This document shows, in pieces, positions 37,871 to 45,331 of a DNA stretch of 64,000 nt. The stretch lies in assembly GCF_001955695.1 (NCBI RefSeq), contig NZ_CP019236.1, positions 2,914,001 through 2,978,000 on the forward strand, read 5' to 3'. The stretch's first letter is position 1; every line of letters starts with the position of its first letter. The position numbers were made by a program, and so were the translations under genes. This stretch comes from Rhodoferax koreense. Its GTDB lineage: Bacteria; Pseudomonadota; Gammaproteobacteria; Burkholderiales; Burkholderiaceae_C. The notes under the pieces were generated by a model, which saw nothing but the letters and a program-made list of their open reading frames with translations, searched no databases and was not told the DNA's origin.

Positions 37871-38854
37871 TTGACGACACGCCGCCAATTCCTCGCCGCT
37901 TCCGCAACCTCGCTCGCCGGCGCCGCCGGTGTGGCCGCGCCGACGCTGGTTCGCGCCCAGGCCTTTCCCTCTCGCCCGATCCGCTACATCTGCCCCTGGC
38001 CGGCCGGCGGCTCCACCGATGCGGTGATCCGGTCCATCGCCGACAGCGCGGGCCGTGCGCTCGGCGCCACCATCATCGTCGACAACAAGCCCGGCGCGGG
38101 CGGCATGCTGGGTGCGATCGAGCTGGTCAACGCCAAGCCCGACGGCTACACGCTGTCGCAATTGCCGTTCGGCGTGTTCCGGTTCCCGCACATGCAGAAG
38201 ACCGCCTACGACCCGCTCAAGGACTTCACCTGGATCGCCTGCCTGACCGGCTACACCTTCGGCCTGGTGGTGCCGAGCAGTTCGCCGTTGATGAGCATCA
38301 AGGACCTGGTGGACTTCGCCAAGGCCAATCCGGAGAAGTTCACCTACGGCTCGACCGGCACCGGTACCAGCCCGCACCTGGCGGTCGAAGAGTTCGCGCA
38401 GCGCGCCGGCATCAAGCTCACCCATGTGCCGTTCAAGGGCAACGCCGACAACATGCAGGCCGTGCTGGGCGGCCACACCATGGCCGCGACCGATGCCACC
38501 GGCTGGGGGCCTTATGTCGAATCCGGCAGGCTGCGGCTGCTCGCCACCTACGGCAGCAAACGCACCAAGCGCTGGCCCAACGTGCCCACGCTCGATGAAC
38601 TCGGCTACAAGACGGTGTCCGACTCGCCGTTCGGCGTGTGCGGGCCCAAGGGCATGGATCCCGCCATCGTGAAGACGCTGCAGGACGGCTTCAAGAAAAC
38701 CCTGGAAGACCCGAACGTGCTGGCCACCTTCGACAAGTACGACCAGGTCGTCGTCTACAAGGACACCGCGGCCTACACCAGGTACGCCCACGAGACCTTC
38801 GCCTCGGAGAAGGCGACGATCGAACGGCTCGGCCTGGCCAACAAGGGCGGCTGA
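37871..38854 (+). CDS. Bug-family (TctC) periplasmic receptor
   Basis: A 327-residue tripartite-tricarboxylate-type receptor. The N-terminus TTRRQFLAASATSLAGAAG is a twin-arginine-like signal, cleaved after LVRAQA. The mature part has PSRPIRYICPWPAGGSTDAV and DNKPGAGGMLGAIELVNAKPDGYTL, with the G-G-x-x-D loop and the DNKPGA turn typical of Bug proteins that bind carboxylates or aromatic acids. Start is TTG 37871, with GGAG six bases upstream; no ATG fits the signal peptide. No TctA/TctB membrane genes are nearby, so it is one of the orphan receptors common in Burkholderiales. Ligand unknown. Confidence 0.92.
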   Translation: MTTRRQFLAASATSLAGAAGVAAPTLVRAQAFPSRPIRYICPWPAGGSTDAVIRSIADSAGRALGATIIVDNKPGAGGMLGAIELVNAKPDGYTLSQLPFGVFRFPHMQKTAYDPLKDFTWIACLTGYTFGLVVPSSSPLMSIKDLVDFAKANPEKFTYGSTGTGTSPHLAVEEFAQRAGIKLTHVPFKGNADNMQAVLGGHTMAATDATGWGPYVESGRLRLLATYGSKRTKRWPNVPTLDELGYKTVSDSPFGVCGPKGMDPAIVKTLQDGFKKTLEDPNVLATFDKYDQVVVYKDTAAYTRYAHETFASEKATIERLGLANKGG

Positions 38855-38866
38855 GCCCGGCGCCGG

Positions 38867-40156
38867 TCAGTCGCCGACCAGCGTCAGCATCGCCCCCACG
38901 CTGGCGAGCGCGAGCGGCAACTGCCAGCCGCTGCTGCTGGCCGTTTCGCCTTGTGTGGCCGACACGGTAGGCAGGCGATGGCCGAACTTCGGACGCCGCG
39001 CGTCCATGATGCGCGCCGGGCCGAACCGGGCGGACATTCTGGCCGTCACCTCGTGCAGCGGCCCGCTGGCCACCACCGTTTCCACCGCGTCGCCGCGCGA
39101 CTGCAGCACCGGGCCCAGCGTGGCGAACGCCTTGTCGGCCCATTGCTGGCGCCAGGCCTGGCGCGCGTGCGCCGGCACCCATTTGCTCGCGTGCCGCGTG
39201 AGCTTCGGCGCGCAGGCCACGATCACCCACTGGGTGCGGCGTTCGACCAGCAGCATCGGCTGCAATTGCCCCAGCGCGTAGGCGGCGTCGTCGATGTACA
39301 CGATGATCTTGTCCATGGAATTCTCCTTCTGTGGTGACGGGGCGGAAGCGGCGGAAGTCGTGAGAGGGGTGAAAGCGGTCGAAGCGCTTGAAGCGGCTAT
39401 TCCGGTCGGCGGGGCGAGGGGATCCGGCGAGTCGGGCACGGCCGCACCTTCGATCGACCCGGTGTGTCCGCGCCGGGCCCGGCGACGGCGTGTGGCCCAG
39501 TGGCCGGCGCCCAGCACACCGGCGATTGCGAGGGCGAACACCGCCCAGCGCGCCACCGTGGCGGCCGGTGCCGGCGGCTCGAAGACCGAGGCCAGCAGCG
39601 GTTCGTCGACGATCATCTTGGCGGCCGTGTAGGCCAGTACGGCCGAGCCGATCTGCACGATGGCGGGGAAGCGTTCGACGAGCTTGAGCACCATGGTGCT
39701 GCCGAACATCACGATGGGCACGCTCACCAGCAGGCCGATGATGACCAGGTCCATGGCACCGTGCGAGGCCCCGGCCACGCCGAGCACGTTGTCCACCCCC
39801 ATCAGCGCATCGGCGACGACGATGGTGCGCATCGCCCCCCAGAAGGTGCTGGCGACTTCGCCATGCTCTTTCTCGCTGTCCTGCTCGGCCAGCAGCTGGT
39901 ACGCGATCCACAGCAGGCCGAGACCACCGACGAGCAGCAGCCCGGGGATTTTCAGCAGCCAGACCACGCCCACGGTCATCAGCGAACGCACGACGATGGC
40001 GCCGAGTGCGCCGAAGAAAATGGCTTTTTTCTGAAGATGGGGCGGCAGGTTGCGCGCGGCCAGGGCAATGACGATGGCGTTGTCGCCCGCCAGCACCAGA
40101 TCGATGAGCACGATGGCCGCGAGGGCCGACCACCACGCAACGGACATGAATTCCAT
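38867..40156 (-). CDS. TerC-family membrane protein fused to a C-terminal soluble domain
   Basis: A 429-residue product. Residues 1-225 are a TerC domain with seven or so helices and the acidic membrane motifs LIDLVLAGDNAIVIALAARNLP and VADALMGVDNVLG. TerC/Alx/MntP-like proteins export Mn2+ or help load metals. Residues about 226-280 are a Ser/Ala/Pro linker after an RRRRARR patch. Residues 281-429 begin MDKIIVYIDDAAYALGQL, a separate cytoplasmic domain of unknown function, slightly like universal-stress proteins, ending in a short hydrophobic stretch. A strong internal ribosome binding site precedes Met281. I chose ATG 40156, with GGAGGTGAT eight bases before it. A yybP-ykoY riboswitch in the leader links it to manganese. 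Confidence 0.9.
   Translation of the reverse strand: MEFMSVAWWSALAAIVLIDLVLAGDNAIVIALAARNLPPHLQKKAIFFGALGAIVVRSLMTVGVVWLLKIPGLLLVGGLGLLWIAYQLLAEQDSEKEHGEVASTFWGAMRTIVVADALMGVDNVLGVAGASHGAMDLVIIGLLVSVPIVMFGSTMVLKLVERFPAIVQIGSAVLAYTAAKMIVDEPLLASVFEPPAPAATVARWAVFALAIAGVLGAGHWATRRRRARRGHTGSIEGAAVPDSPDPLAPPTGIAASSASTAFTPLTTSAASAPSPQKENSMDKIIVYIDDAAYALGQLQPMLLVERRTQWVIVACAPKLTRHASKWVPAHARQAWRQQWADKAFATLGPVLQSRGDAVETVVASGPLHEVTARMSARFGPARIMDARRPKFGHRLPTVSATQGETASSSGWQLPLALASVGAMLTLVGD
39314..39328 (-). promoter_or_regulatory. Internal ribosome binding site and start inside the TerC fusion gene
   Basis: On the minus strand AAGGAG (39323-39328) is followed after six bases by ATG (39314-39316), in the same frame as the TerC gene. 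It would give a separate 149-residue protein starting MDKIIVYIDD. In-frame strong sites like this are rarely found by chance and suggest that this was once, or still is, a separate gene. Confidence 0.7.
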
Positions 40157-40278
40157 CGTCATCACCTCCACACGTCGCTTCGAACGGTGACCCGGCGGCG
40201 GGGCGGTGGATGCTGGGTGGGTGGGGCGGTGCCCCGGCTCACGCCATGCTTCGACCTTCCCCGGCAACGGGTCTCGAT

Positions 40279-40425
40279 CGAAGGTCTGGCTCGGCGTGGA
40301 ATCGTACGTCTGGGCCCAACCAGGCCGGAAGTCGTGCTTCGTGTTGACGACCTGGTTGTCACATCGGCAGCGGCACCGGTTGTCCGGGCCTCCCTGCTGT
40401 CGACGTTGGGAGCTACTCCCCTTCG
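40279..40425 (-). promoter_or_regulatory. yybP-ykoY (Mn2+) riboswitch leader of the TerC gene
   Basis: Read on the minus strand the leader begins CGAAGGGGAGTAGC (from 40425) and ends AGCCAGACCTTCG (to 40279). CGAAGG and CCTTCG form a perfect six-pair closing stem, GGGGAGTAG is the conserved 5' strand of this class, and TCGTCAACA and GTCGACA match the two conserved internal loops. The length, about 147 bases, and the position before a TerC-family gene fit the manganese-sensing yybP-ykoY class. About 122 bases separate it from the start codon (40157-40278), room for a platform that exposes or hides GGAGGTGAT. Confidence 0.87.
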
Positions 40426-40490
40426 TGGATGCTATTGAATCACCAAAGCGCCGCGTTGCGCAACACGGGCGCTAGGGGTTTGCCCGCGCT

Positions 40491-41675
40491 TCAGAGCCTG
40501 GCCAGGCGCTCGAGCGCAAGTTTGAGCGTCTCCTCCTTCTTGCCGAAGCAGAAGCGCACCACGCGCTGGTCGAACTGGTTGCCGTAGAAAGCCGACAGCG
40601 GAATGGCCGCCACGCCGATCTCGGAGGTCAGCCACAGGCAGAACTCCGATTCGTTGAGTTGCGACGCCGAAGGAATACCCGAGATGTCCACGCACTGGAA
40701 ATAGCTGCCCTCGCTCGGCAGCAGCTTGAAGCGCGTGCCGGCCAGGCCTTCGCGGAACAGGTCGCGCTTGCGCTGGTAGAAGGCCGGCAATTCCAGGTAC
40801 GGCCTGGGGTCGGCGAGGTAGCGGGCCAGCCCGTGCTGCATCGGTGTGTTGACCGTGAACACATTGAACTGGTGCACCTTGCGGAATTCGGCGGTGAGCG
40901 AGGCGGGCGCGGCCACGGTGCCCACCTTCCAGCCGGTCACGTGGAACGTCTTGCCGAAGCTCGAAACGATGAAGGCTCGCGCGGCCAGGCTCGGATAACG
41001 CGCCGCGCTTTCGTGCTGGCGTGCGTCGAAGACCATGTGTTCGTAGACCTCGTCGCTGATCAGCAGCGTTTCGGTCGGCGCCAGCAGTTCCTGCAGCTTG
41101 AGCATGTCTTCGCGCGACCAGATGGTGGCGCTCGGGTTGTGCGGCGAGTTGATCAGGATGGCGCGGGTCTTCGCATTCAGCGCGGCCGAAATCCGGTCGA
41201 AGTCGGGCCGGAACGTGCCCGGCGTAAGCGGCACGCGCACCACGGTGCCGCCGGCCAGTTCGATGTTGGGCACATAGCTGTCGTAGCAGGGCTCGAGCAC
41301 GATCACTTCATCGCCCGGCCGCACCACGGCAAGGATGATGGTGATGATGGCCTGCGTGGCGCCGGCGGTGACGGTGATCTCGCTGGCCGCGTCGAAGCGG
41401 TAGCCATGCAGCGCTTCGATCTTGGCGGCCACGGCTTCGCGCAGTGCCGGGATGCCGGCCATCGGCGGATACTGGTTCTGGCCTGCCGCCATCGCATCGG
41501 TGACGGCCTGCACCAGCGCAGGGTCGCAGTCGAAATCCGGAAAACCCTGGCCGAGATTGACCGCGCCTTTTTCCGTGGCGAGTGCGGACATCACAGTGAA
41601 GATGGTGGTGCCGACGGCCGGCAGCTTGGTCTGCAGGTGCGGGGTGCGGATGGCGGGAGTGGTATCAGTGCTCAT
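40491..41675 (-). CDS. ybdL: PLP-dependent aminotransferase (methionine aminotransferase-like)
   Basis: A 394-residue class I/II aminotransferase. The PLP lysine is Lys242 in SSFGKTFHVTGWKVG, with Asp208 in ISDEVYEHMVFD and the substrate-binding NPHNP-like NSPHNPSATIW. The GQGFPDFDCDPAL and NQYPPMAGIPALREA text is typical of the YbdL/kynurenine aminotransferase group, which favours methionine, phenylalanine and related 2-oxo acids such as KMTB in the methionine salvage pathway. It lies 18 bases after cysB on the same strand, so it is probably the last gene of the lptFG-sirB-cysB run; its role in sulfur metabolism fits. The symbol is by family similarity only. Confidence 0.85.
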   Translation of the reverse strand: MSTDTTPAIRTPHLQTKLPAVGTTIFTVMSALATEKGAVNLGQGFPDFDCDPALVQAVTDAMAAGQNQYPPMAGIPALREAVAAKIEALHGYRFDAASEITVTAGATQAIITIILAVVRPGDEVIVLEPCYDSYVPNIELAGGTVVRVPLTPGTFRPDFDRISAALNAKTRAILINSPHNPSATIWSREDMLKLQELLAPTETLLISDEVYEHMVFDARQHESAARYPSLAARAFIVSSFGKTFHVTGWKVGTVAAPASLTAEFRKVHQFNVFTVNTPMQHGLARYLADPRPYLELPAFYQRKRDLFREGLAGTRFKLLPSEGSYFQCVDISGIPSASQLNESEFCLWLTSEIGVAAIPLSAFYGNQFDQRVVRFCFGKKEETLKLALERLARL

Positions 41676-41693
41676 GGTGGAGAAGTGGTCAGC

Positions 41694-42635
41694 TTAAAGC
41701 TCGTAGTCGTTCACGTGGCCGTTCATGGCCTTGGCGACGAGGTTGCGGTCCAGCCGGTCGCTCAGCAGCTCGGCGAATTTATAGACGAAGTTGCGCAGGT
41801 ACGCACCGCGCTTGAAGGCCACGCGCGCCACGTTCACGCCGAACAGGATGCCGGCGGGCCGGGCAATGAGATCGGAATTCACGTCGTCCTTCACCGCCAT
41901 CTCGGCCACGATGCCGATGCCCAGGCCGAGCCGCACATAGGTCTTGATCACGTCGGAATCGATGGCTTCAAGCGCGATGCGCGGCTCCAGCTTGCGCGAG
42001 GCGAAGGCCTGGTCGATCTTGGTGCGGCCGGTGAAGGACGGGTGGTAGGTGATGATCGCCTCCTGGGCGATGTCTTCCAGCGTCAGCCGCTCCTTGGCCG
42101 CGAGGTGGTGGCCCGGCGGCAACACGATCACGTGCTGCCATTCGTAGCAGGGCAGGGTGACGAGTTCGGTGTAATTGGACAGCGATTCCGTGGCGATGCC
42201 GATCTCGGCCACCTCGTCGATCAGCATGCGTGCCACCTGGTCGGGTGCACCCTGGTGCAGGCTGACGTTGACCTTGGGATACGCCTCGCGCAGCCGTGCC
42301 ACCGGCACCGGCAGCACATAACGCGCCTGCGTGTGGGTGGTGGCGATGGAAAGGGTGCCGCTGTCCTGCGCGCTGAACTGTTCGCCGATGCGCTTGAGGT
42401 TGCCCACCTCCCGCATGATCGCCTCGATGCTCTTGAGCACGTGCTGCCCCGGCTCGGTGATGCGCTTGAGGCGCTTGCCGTGCCGCGCGAAGATCTCCAC
42501 GCCCAACTCTTCCTCCAGCTCGATGATGGCCTTGGAGACGCCGGGCTGCGAGGTGTGCAGGGCCTTGGCGGCCTCGGTCAGGTTGAGGCCGCGCCGCGCG
42601 GCTTCCTGCACGAAACGGAATTGATGTAGATTCAT
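41694..42635 (-). CDS. cysB: CysB-type LysR regulator of sulfur assimilation
   Basis: A 313-residue LysR-type regulator of the CysB/Cbl branch. It starts MNLHQFRFVQEAARRGLNLTEAAKALHTSQPGVSK, whose HTH text (about 18-40) is specific for CysB-like proteins, and has the effector-domain motif IATTHTQARYVLP that contacts sulfate/N-acetylserine, and YHPSFTGRTKID. Expected targets are the sulfate, sulfonate and sulfite reduction genes, including those elsewhere in this window. It follows sirB by 39 bases, with a perfect palindrome in that gap. CysB and Cbl cannot be told apart by eye, but in this family of bacteria a single CysB is usual. Confidence 0.92.
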   Translation of the reverse strand: MNLHQFRFVQEAARRGLNLTEAAKALHTSQPGVSKAIIELEEELGVEIFARHGKRLKRITEPGQHVLKSIEAIMREVGNLKRIGEQFSAQDSGTLSIATTHTQARYVLPVPVARLREAYPKVNVSLHQGAPDQVARMLIDEVAEIGIATESLSNYTELVTLPCYEWQHVIVLPPGHHLAAKERLTLEDIAQEAIITYHPSFTGRTKIDQAFASRKLEPRIALEAIDSDVIKTYVRLGLGIGIVAEMAVKDDVNSDLIARPAGILFGVNVARVAFKRGAYLRNFVYKFAELLSDRLDRNLVAKAMNGHVNDYEL

Positions 42636-42638
42636 ATC

Positions 42639-42662
42639 GAATTTCAGCTAACGTTGAAATTC
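42639..42662. promoter_or_regulatory. Perfect inverted repeat just upstream of cysB
   Basis: GAATTTCA (42639-42646), eight-base spacer, TGAAATTC (42655-42662): a perfect eight-base dyad. It starts three bases before the cysB ATG (minus strand) and fills most of the sirB-cysB gap, so a bound dimer would block cysB initiation. Autoregulation by CysB is the obvious candidate. Confidence 0.65.
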
Positions 42663-42674
42663 ATTATGCCTCAG

Positions 42675-43061
42675 CTATCTATGTATTTCGCCCAAAGCGA
42701 TATGCGCCAGCAGCTCGACCAACGCGGGGTTTTCGCCCACCGCGGGTTGCAGCTGCCATGCCACGGCGGGGTGGGCCGCCCGCAAGGCGTCCATCAGCGC
42801 GGGCAGGTCTTCGCGCGCATGCCGGCCGACACCGAGGAACATCGGCACCACCGTCACGCTGCGGGCGCCGCGGGCGATCAACCCGGCGGCGGCGGTCGGG
42901 AGATCGGGCTCGGTCAGTTCGAGATAGGCGCAAACGACCGCGGCCTGCGGCTCGATGGCCTGGACGCGGGCGGCCACGGCCTGCATCGGGCGGTGCCACA
43001 GCGGGTCGCGCGAACCGTGGGCGAACAGCACGATGCCGCGTTGGGGAGACATGTTGGGCAT
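42675..43061 (-). CDS. sirB: CbiX/SirB-type sirohydrochlorin chelatase
   Basis: A 128-residue short chelatase that inserts iron (or cobalt) into sirohydrochlorin. GIVLFAHGSRDPLW holds the metal-binding His near the start, AYLELTEPDLPTA follows, and VTVVPMFLGVGRHAREDLP provides the second His region. Short CbiX proteins act as dimers. Siroheme is the cofactor of sulfite reductase, so its place next to cysB makes sense. Two starts are possible: 43061 (MPNMSPQ) and 43052 (MSPQ). It lies seven bases after lptG. Confidence 0.9.
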   Translation of the reverse strand: MPNMSPQRGIVLFAHGSRDPLWHRPMQAVAARVQAIEPQAAVVCAYLELTEPDLPTAAAGLIARGARSVTVVPMFLGVGRHAREDLPALMDALRAAHPAVAWQLQPAVGENPALVELLAHIALGEIHR

Positions 43062-43068
43062 GCGGCGT

Positions 43069-44184
43069 CTACCTTCGCAGCACCAGCCAGCCGAAGGCCG
43101 CCAGCGAAAGCACCGAATAGATCATGCCCGGCGCGGCCGCCGTCAGCCAGGGCTGCCAGGTCTGCAGGTTGCCGATGTAGCCGAACACGTTGTTGAGCAG
43201 GAAGAAGCTGATGCCGGCCATCACCCCCCCGAACACGTAGGTGGCGATGCCGCCGGCGCGGAAATGCAGGTAGGCGAAGGGCAGGGCCAGCACCACCATC
43301 ACGATGCAACTCAGCGGGTAGAACACCTTGCGCCAGAACTCGATCTCGTAGCGCTGGGCCGACTGGCCGTTGGCGTTGAGGTGGCTGATGTACTGGAACA
43401 GGTCGACGGTGCGCATGCGGTCGGGCTTGAGCAGCGCGGTCGAGACCATTTCGGCGGTGATCTCGGTGGGCCAGCGGAAGCTGTCCGTGCGCTGGCGCTC
43501 GATGGTCGCGGTGTCGGCCTTCTGCGTGTTGAACACGTTGCGCTGCACCTGGGACAGGCTCCAGGCGCGGTCGCCGGCGAAGCGGCCCGACTCGGCCTGC
43601 AGCGTGGACAGCAGCATGCCGTTGGCGTCGAACTCGAAGATACGGATGTTCTTCATGCCGCCGTCGGGCGTGAGGGCGCCGACGTTCGCCGCCGAGGTGC
43701 TGCCGTTCTGTTTCTCCTTCAGCCATGCGCCGGTCTGGCCGATGGTGATTACGCCCTGGTAGCGGGCCTTGAGCAACTGCGCGGCACGATCGGACAGCGG
43801 CGACAGGTAGTCGCCCACGGCAAACGTCAGCACGACGAACACCGAGGCCAGCACCAGCAGCGTGTACAGCGCCCGCCAGGGGCCGAGGCCGCTGGTGCGC
43901 AGGATGGTGTATTCCGAACTCTGTGCGAAGCGCGCCATCACGAAGATGGTGCCGATCAGCACGGTGATGGGCAGCAGCTCGTAGAGGTGGCTGGGCACCA
44001 TCAGCGCCACGACGGCCAGCGCCTGCGGCAGCTGGTAGGCGCCCGCGCCGGCCGGGCCGTCGCGGCCGATCCAGCGCAATTCGTCGACGAAGTCGAAGAA
44101 GAAGAACAACGCCAGGAAGCCCAGGGTGACGAAGGCGACGGAGGCCAGCACCTCCTTGTAGATCAGGCGGCGGATGGTCCTCAT
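43069..44184 (-). CDS. lptG: LPS export permease LptG
   Basis: A 371-residue inner-membrane component of the LptB2FG machine that extracts lipopolysaccharide. Three N-terminal helices, a large periplasmic beta-jellyroll domain (about 130-270) and three C-terminal helices, as in the YjgP/YjgQ family. LPITVLIGTIFVMARFAQSSEYTILRTSG is the coupling-helix region that docks on LptB. Start ATG (44182-44184) overlaps the lptF stop. The frame runs upstream into lptF, but that extension is shadow. Essential partner lptB is not in the window. Confidence 0.93.
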   Translation of the reverse strand: MRTIRRLIYKEVLASVAFVTLGFLALFFFFDFVDELRWIGRDGPAGAGAYQLPQALAVVALMVPSHLYELLPITVLIGTIFVMARFAQSSEYTILRTSGLGPWRALYTLLVLASVFVVLTFAVGDYLSPLSDRAAQLLKARYQGVITIGQTGAWLKEKQNGSTSAANVGALTPDGGMKNIRIFEFDANGMLLSTLQAESGRFAGDRAWSLSQVQRNVFNTQKADTATIERQRTDSFRWPTEITAEMVSTALLKPDRMRTVDLFQYISHLNANGQSAQRYEIEFWRKVFYPLSCIVMVVLALPFAYLHFRAGGIATYVFGGVMAGISFFLLNNVFGYIGNLQTWQPWLTAAAPGMIYSVLSLAAFGWLVLRR

Positions 44185-45308
44185 GCGGCGGCTCCCGTGC
44201 GGCCTGAGGCTGCGCTGGCACGCCGCGGGCCAGCCAGGAGCGAGCGCCACGACCAATGGTGGTGCCGCACCATCAGCCAGCCCACCGCCAGCAGGAAGAT
44301 GCCGCCGTGCAGACCGGCGATGAACGCGGCGAACGGCAGCTTGCCGCTGCCCACCCAGCTCTGGCCGAGGTTGAGCAGGTTGAAATACACCACGAAGGCG
44401 AACAGCGCGAACATCAGGCCGCCGCCGCGCGTGGAGCGGGGGTTGCCGCTGGCCAGCGCCAGGCCGAGGACGACGAAATTCAGCGACGCGAAAGCCAGGC
44501 CGACGCGCCATCCCAGCTCACCCATGTTCAGCGCCGTGGGCTGGCGCAGGAGGTCGATGCTGGCCAGCGCGCGCGGCGGCACGTTGTCCGAGGGACTCAG
44601 CGTCTTGGCGTCGATGCGCGTGCCGTACTCCTTGAATTCGCTGACCTTGAGTTCGGCCTGGCCGATGTTGGACTCGAGCCGCTGGCCGTTGGAGAGCATC
44701 AGGAAGCGGCCATCGCCCACGCTCTCCACGCGCGCACTGCGTGCCGACGTCACGGCTTCCTTGCCGTGGTCCACGGCCGAGATGAAGACGTTGTTGCCGG
44801 TGCGGTTGTCGGGCGAATCCTTGTCGATGAAGAACACGCGGTTGCCGCTGGCCGATTCCTGGAACTGCCCGGGGGTGATGCGTTCGAGATCGCCACGTTG
44901 TTCGTACCGGTCCTTCATGTCCTGGATCCGCTGGTTGGTCCAGGGCCAGACGAACAGCGACGACACCGCCACCACCAGCAGCACCGGCCAGGCGAAGCGC
45001 AACAGCGGCGTGAGCAGGAAGGCCAGGCCGCGGCCGGCACCGAACCAGATCACCATTTCGCTGTCGCGGTACATGCGCGACAGGCACGCCACCACTGCGA
45101 CGAACAGGCTCAGCGTGAGGATGGTGGGCAGGTAGCCGAGCACCGTGTAGCCCATCACCAGCATCACGTCGGACGGGTTCACGCTGCCGCGCGAGGCCTG
45201 GCCCAGCGTGCGAATCAGCATCATGGTCATGACGATCGTGATGAGGGCGACCAGCGTGGCGCCGAAACTTCGGGCCAGCTCTTTGCGAATGGAAGAATGG
45301 AATAACAT
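44181..45308 (-). CDS. lptF: LPS export permease LptF
   Basis: A 375-residue YjgP/YjgQ-family partner of LptG. MLFHSSIRKELARSFGATLVALI opens the first helix; LPTILTLSLFVAVVACLSRMYRDSEMVIWFGAG is the coupling region, and GELGWRVGLAFASLNFVVLGLALA the C-terminal helices around residues 280-320. The gene begins 23 bases from the divergent pepA start, so the two promoters must overlap each other or the coding regions. A TTG nine bases further upstream is an alternative start. Typical order lptF-lptG opposite pepA is kept. Confidence 0.93.
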   Translation of the reverse strand: MLFHSSIRKELARSFGATLVALITIVMTMMLIRTLGQASRGSVNPSDVMLVMGYTVLGYLPTILTLSLFVAVVACLSRMYRDSEMVIWFGAGRGLAFLLTPLLRFAWPVLLVVAVSSLFVWPWTNQRIQDMKDRYEQRGDLERITPGQFQESASGNRVFFIDKDSPDNRTGNNVFISAVDHGKEAVTSARSARVESVGDGRFLMLSNGQRLESNIGQAELKVSEFKEYGTRIDAKTLSPSDNVPPRALASIDLLRQPTALNMGELGWRVGLAFASLNFVVLGLALASGNPRSTRGGGLMFALFAFVVYFNLLNLGQSWVGSGKLPFAAFIAGLHGGIFLLAVGWLMVRHHHWSWRSLLAGPRRASAASGRTGAAA

Positions 45309-45331
45309 CGTCGCCAATTAAAGGCTGAATT

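Noticed and set aside
40157..40267. Longer TerC start at 40267
   Set aside because: Lies in the riboswitch leader, and GGAGGTGAT places initiation at 40156.
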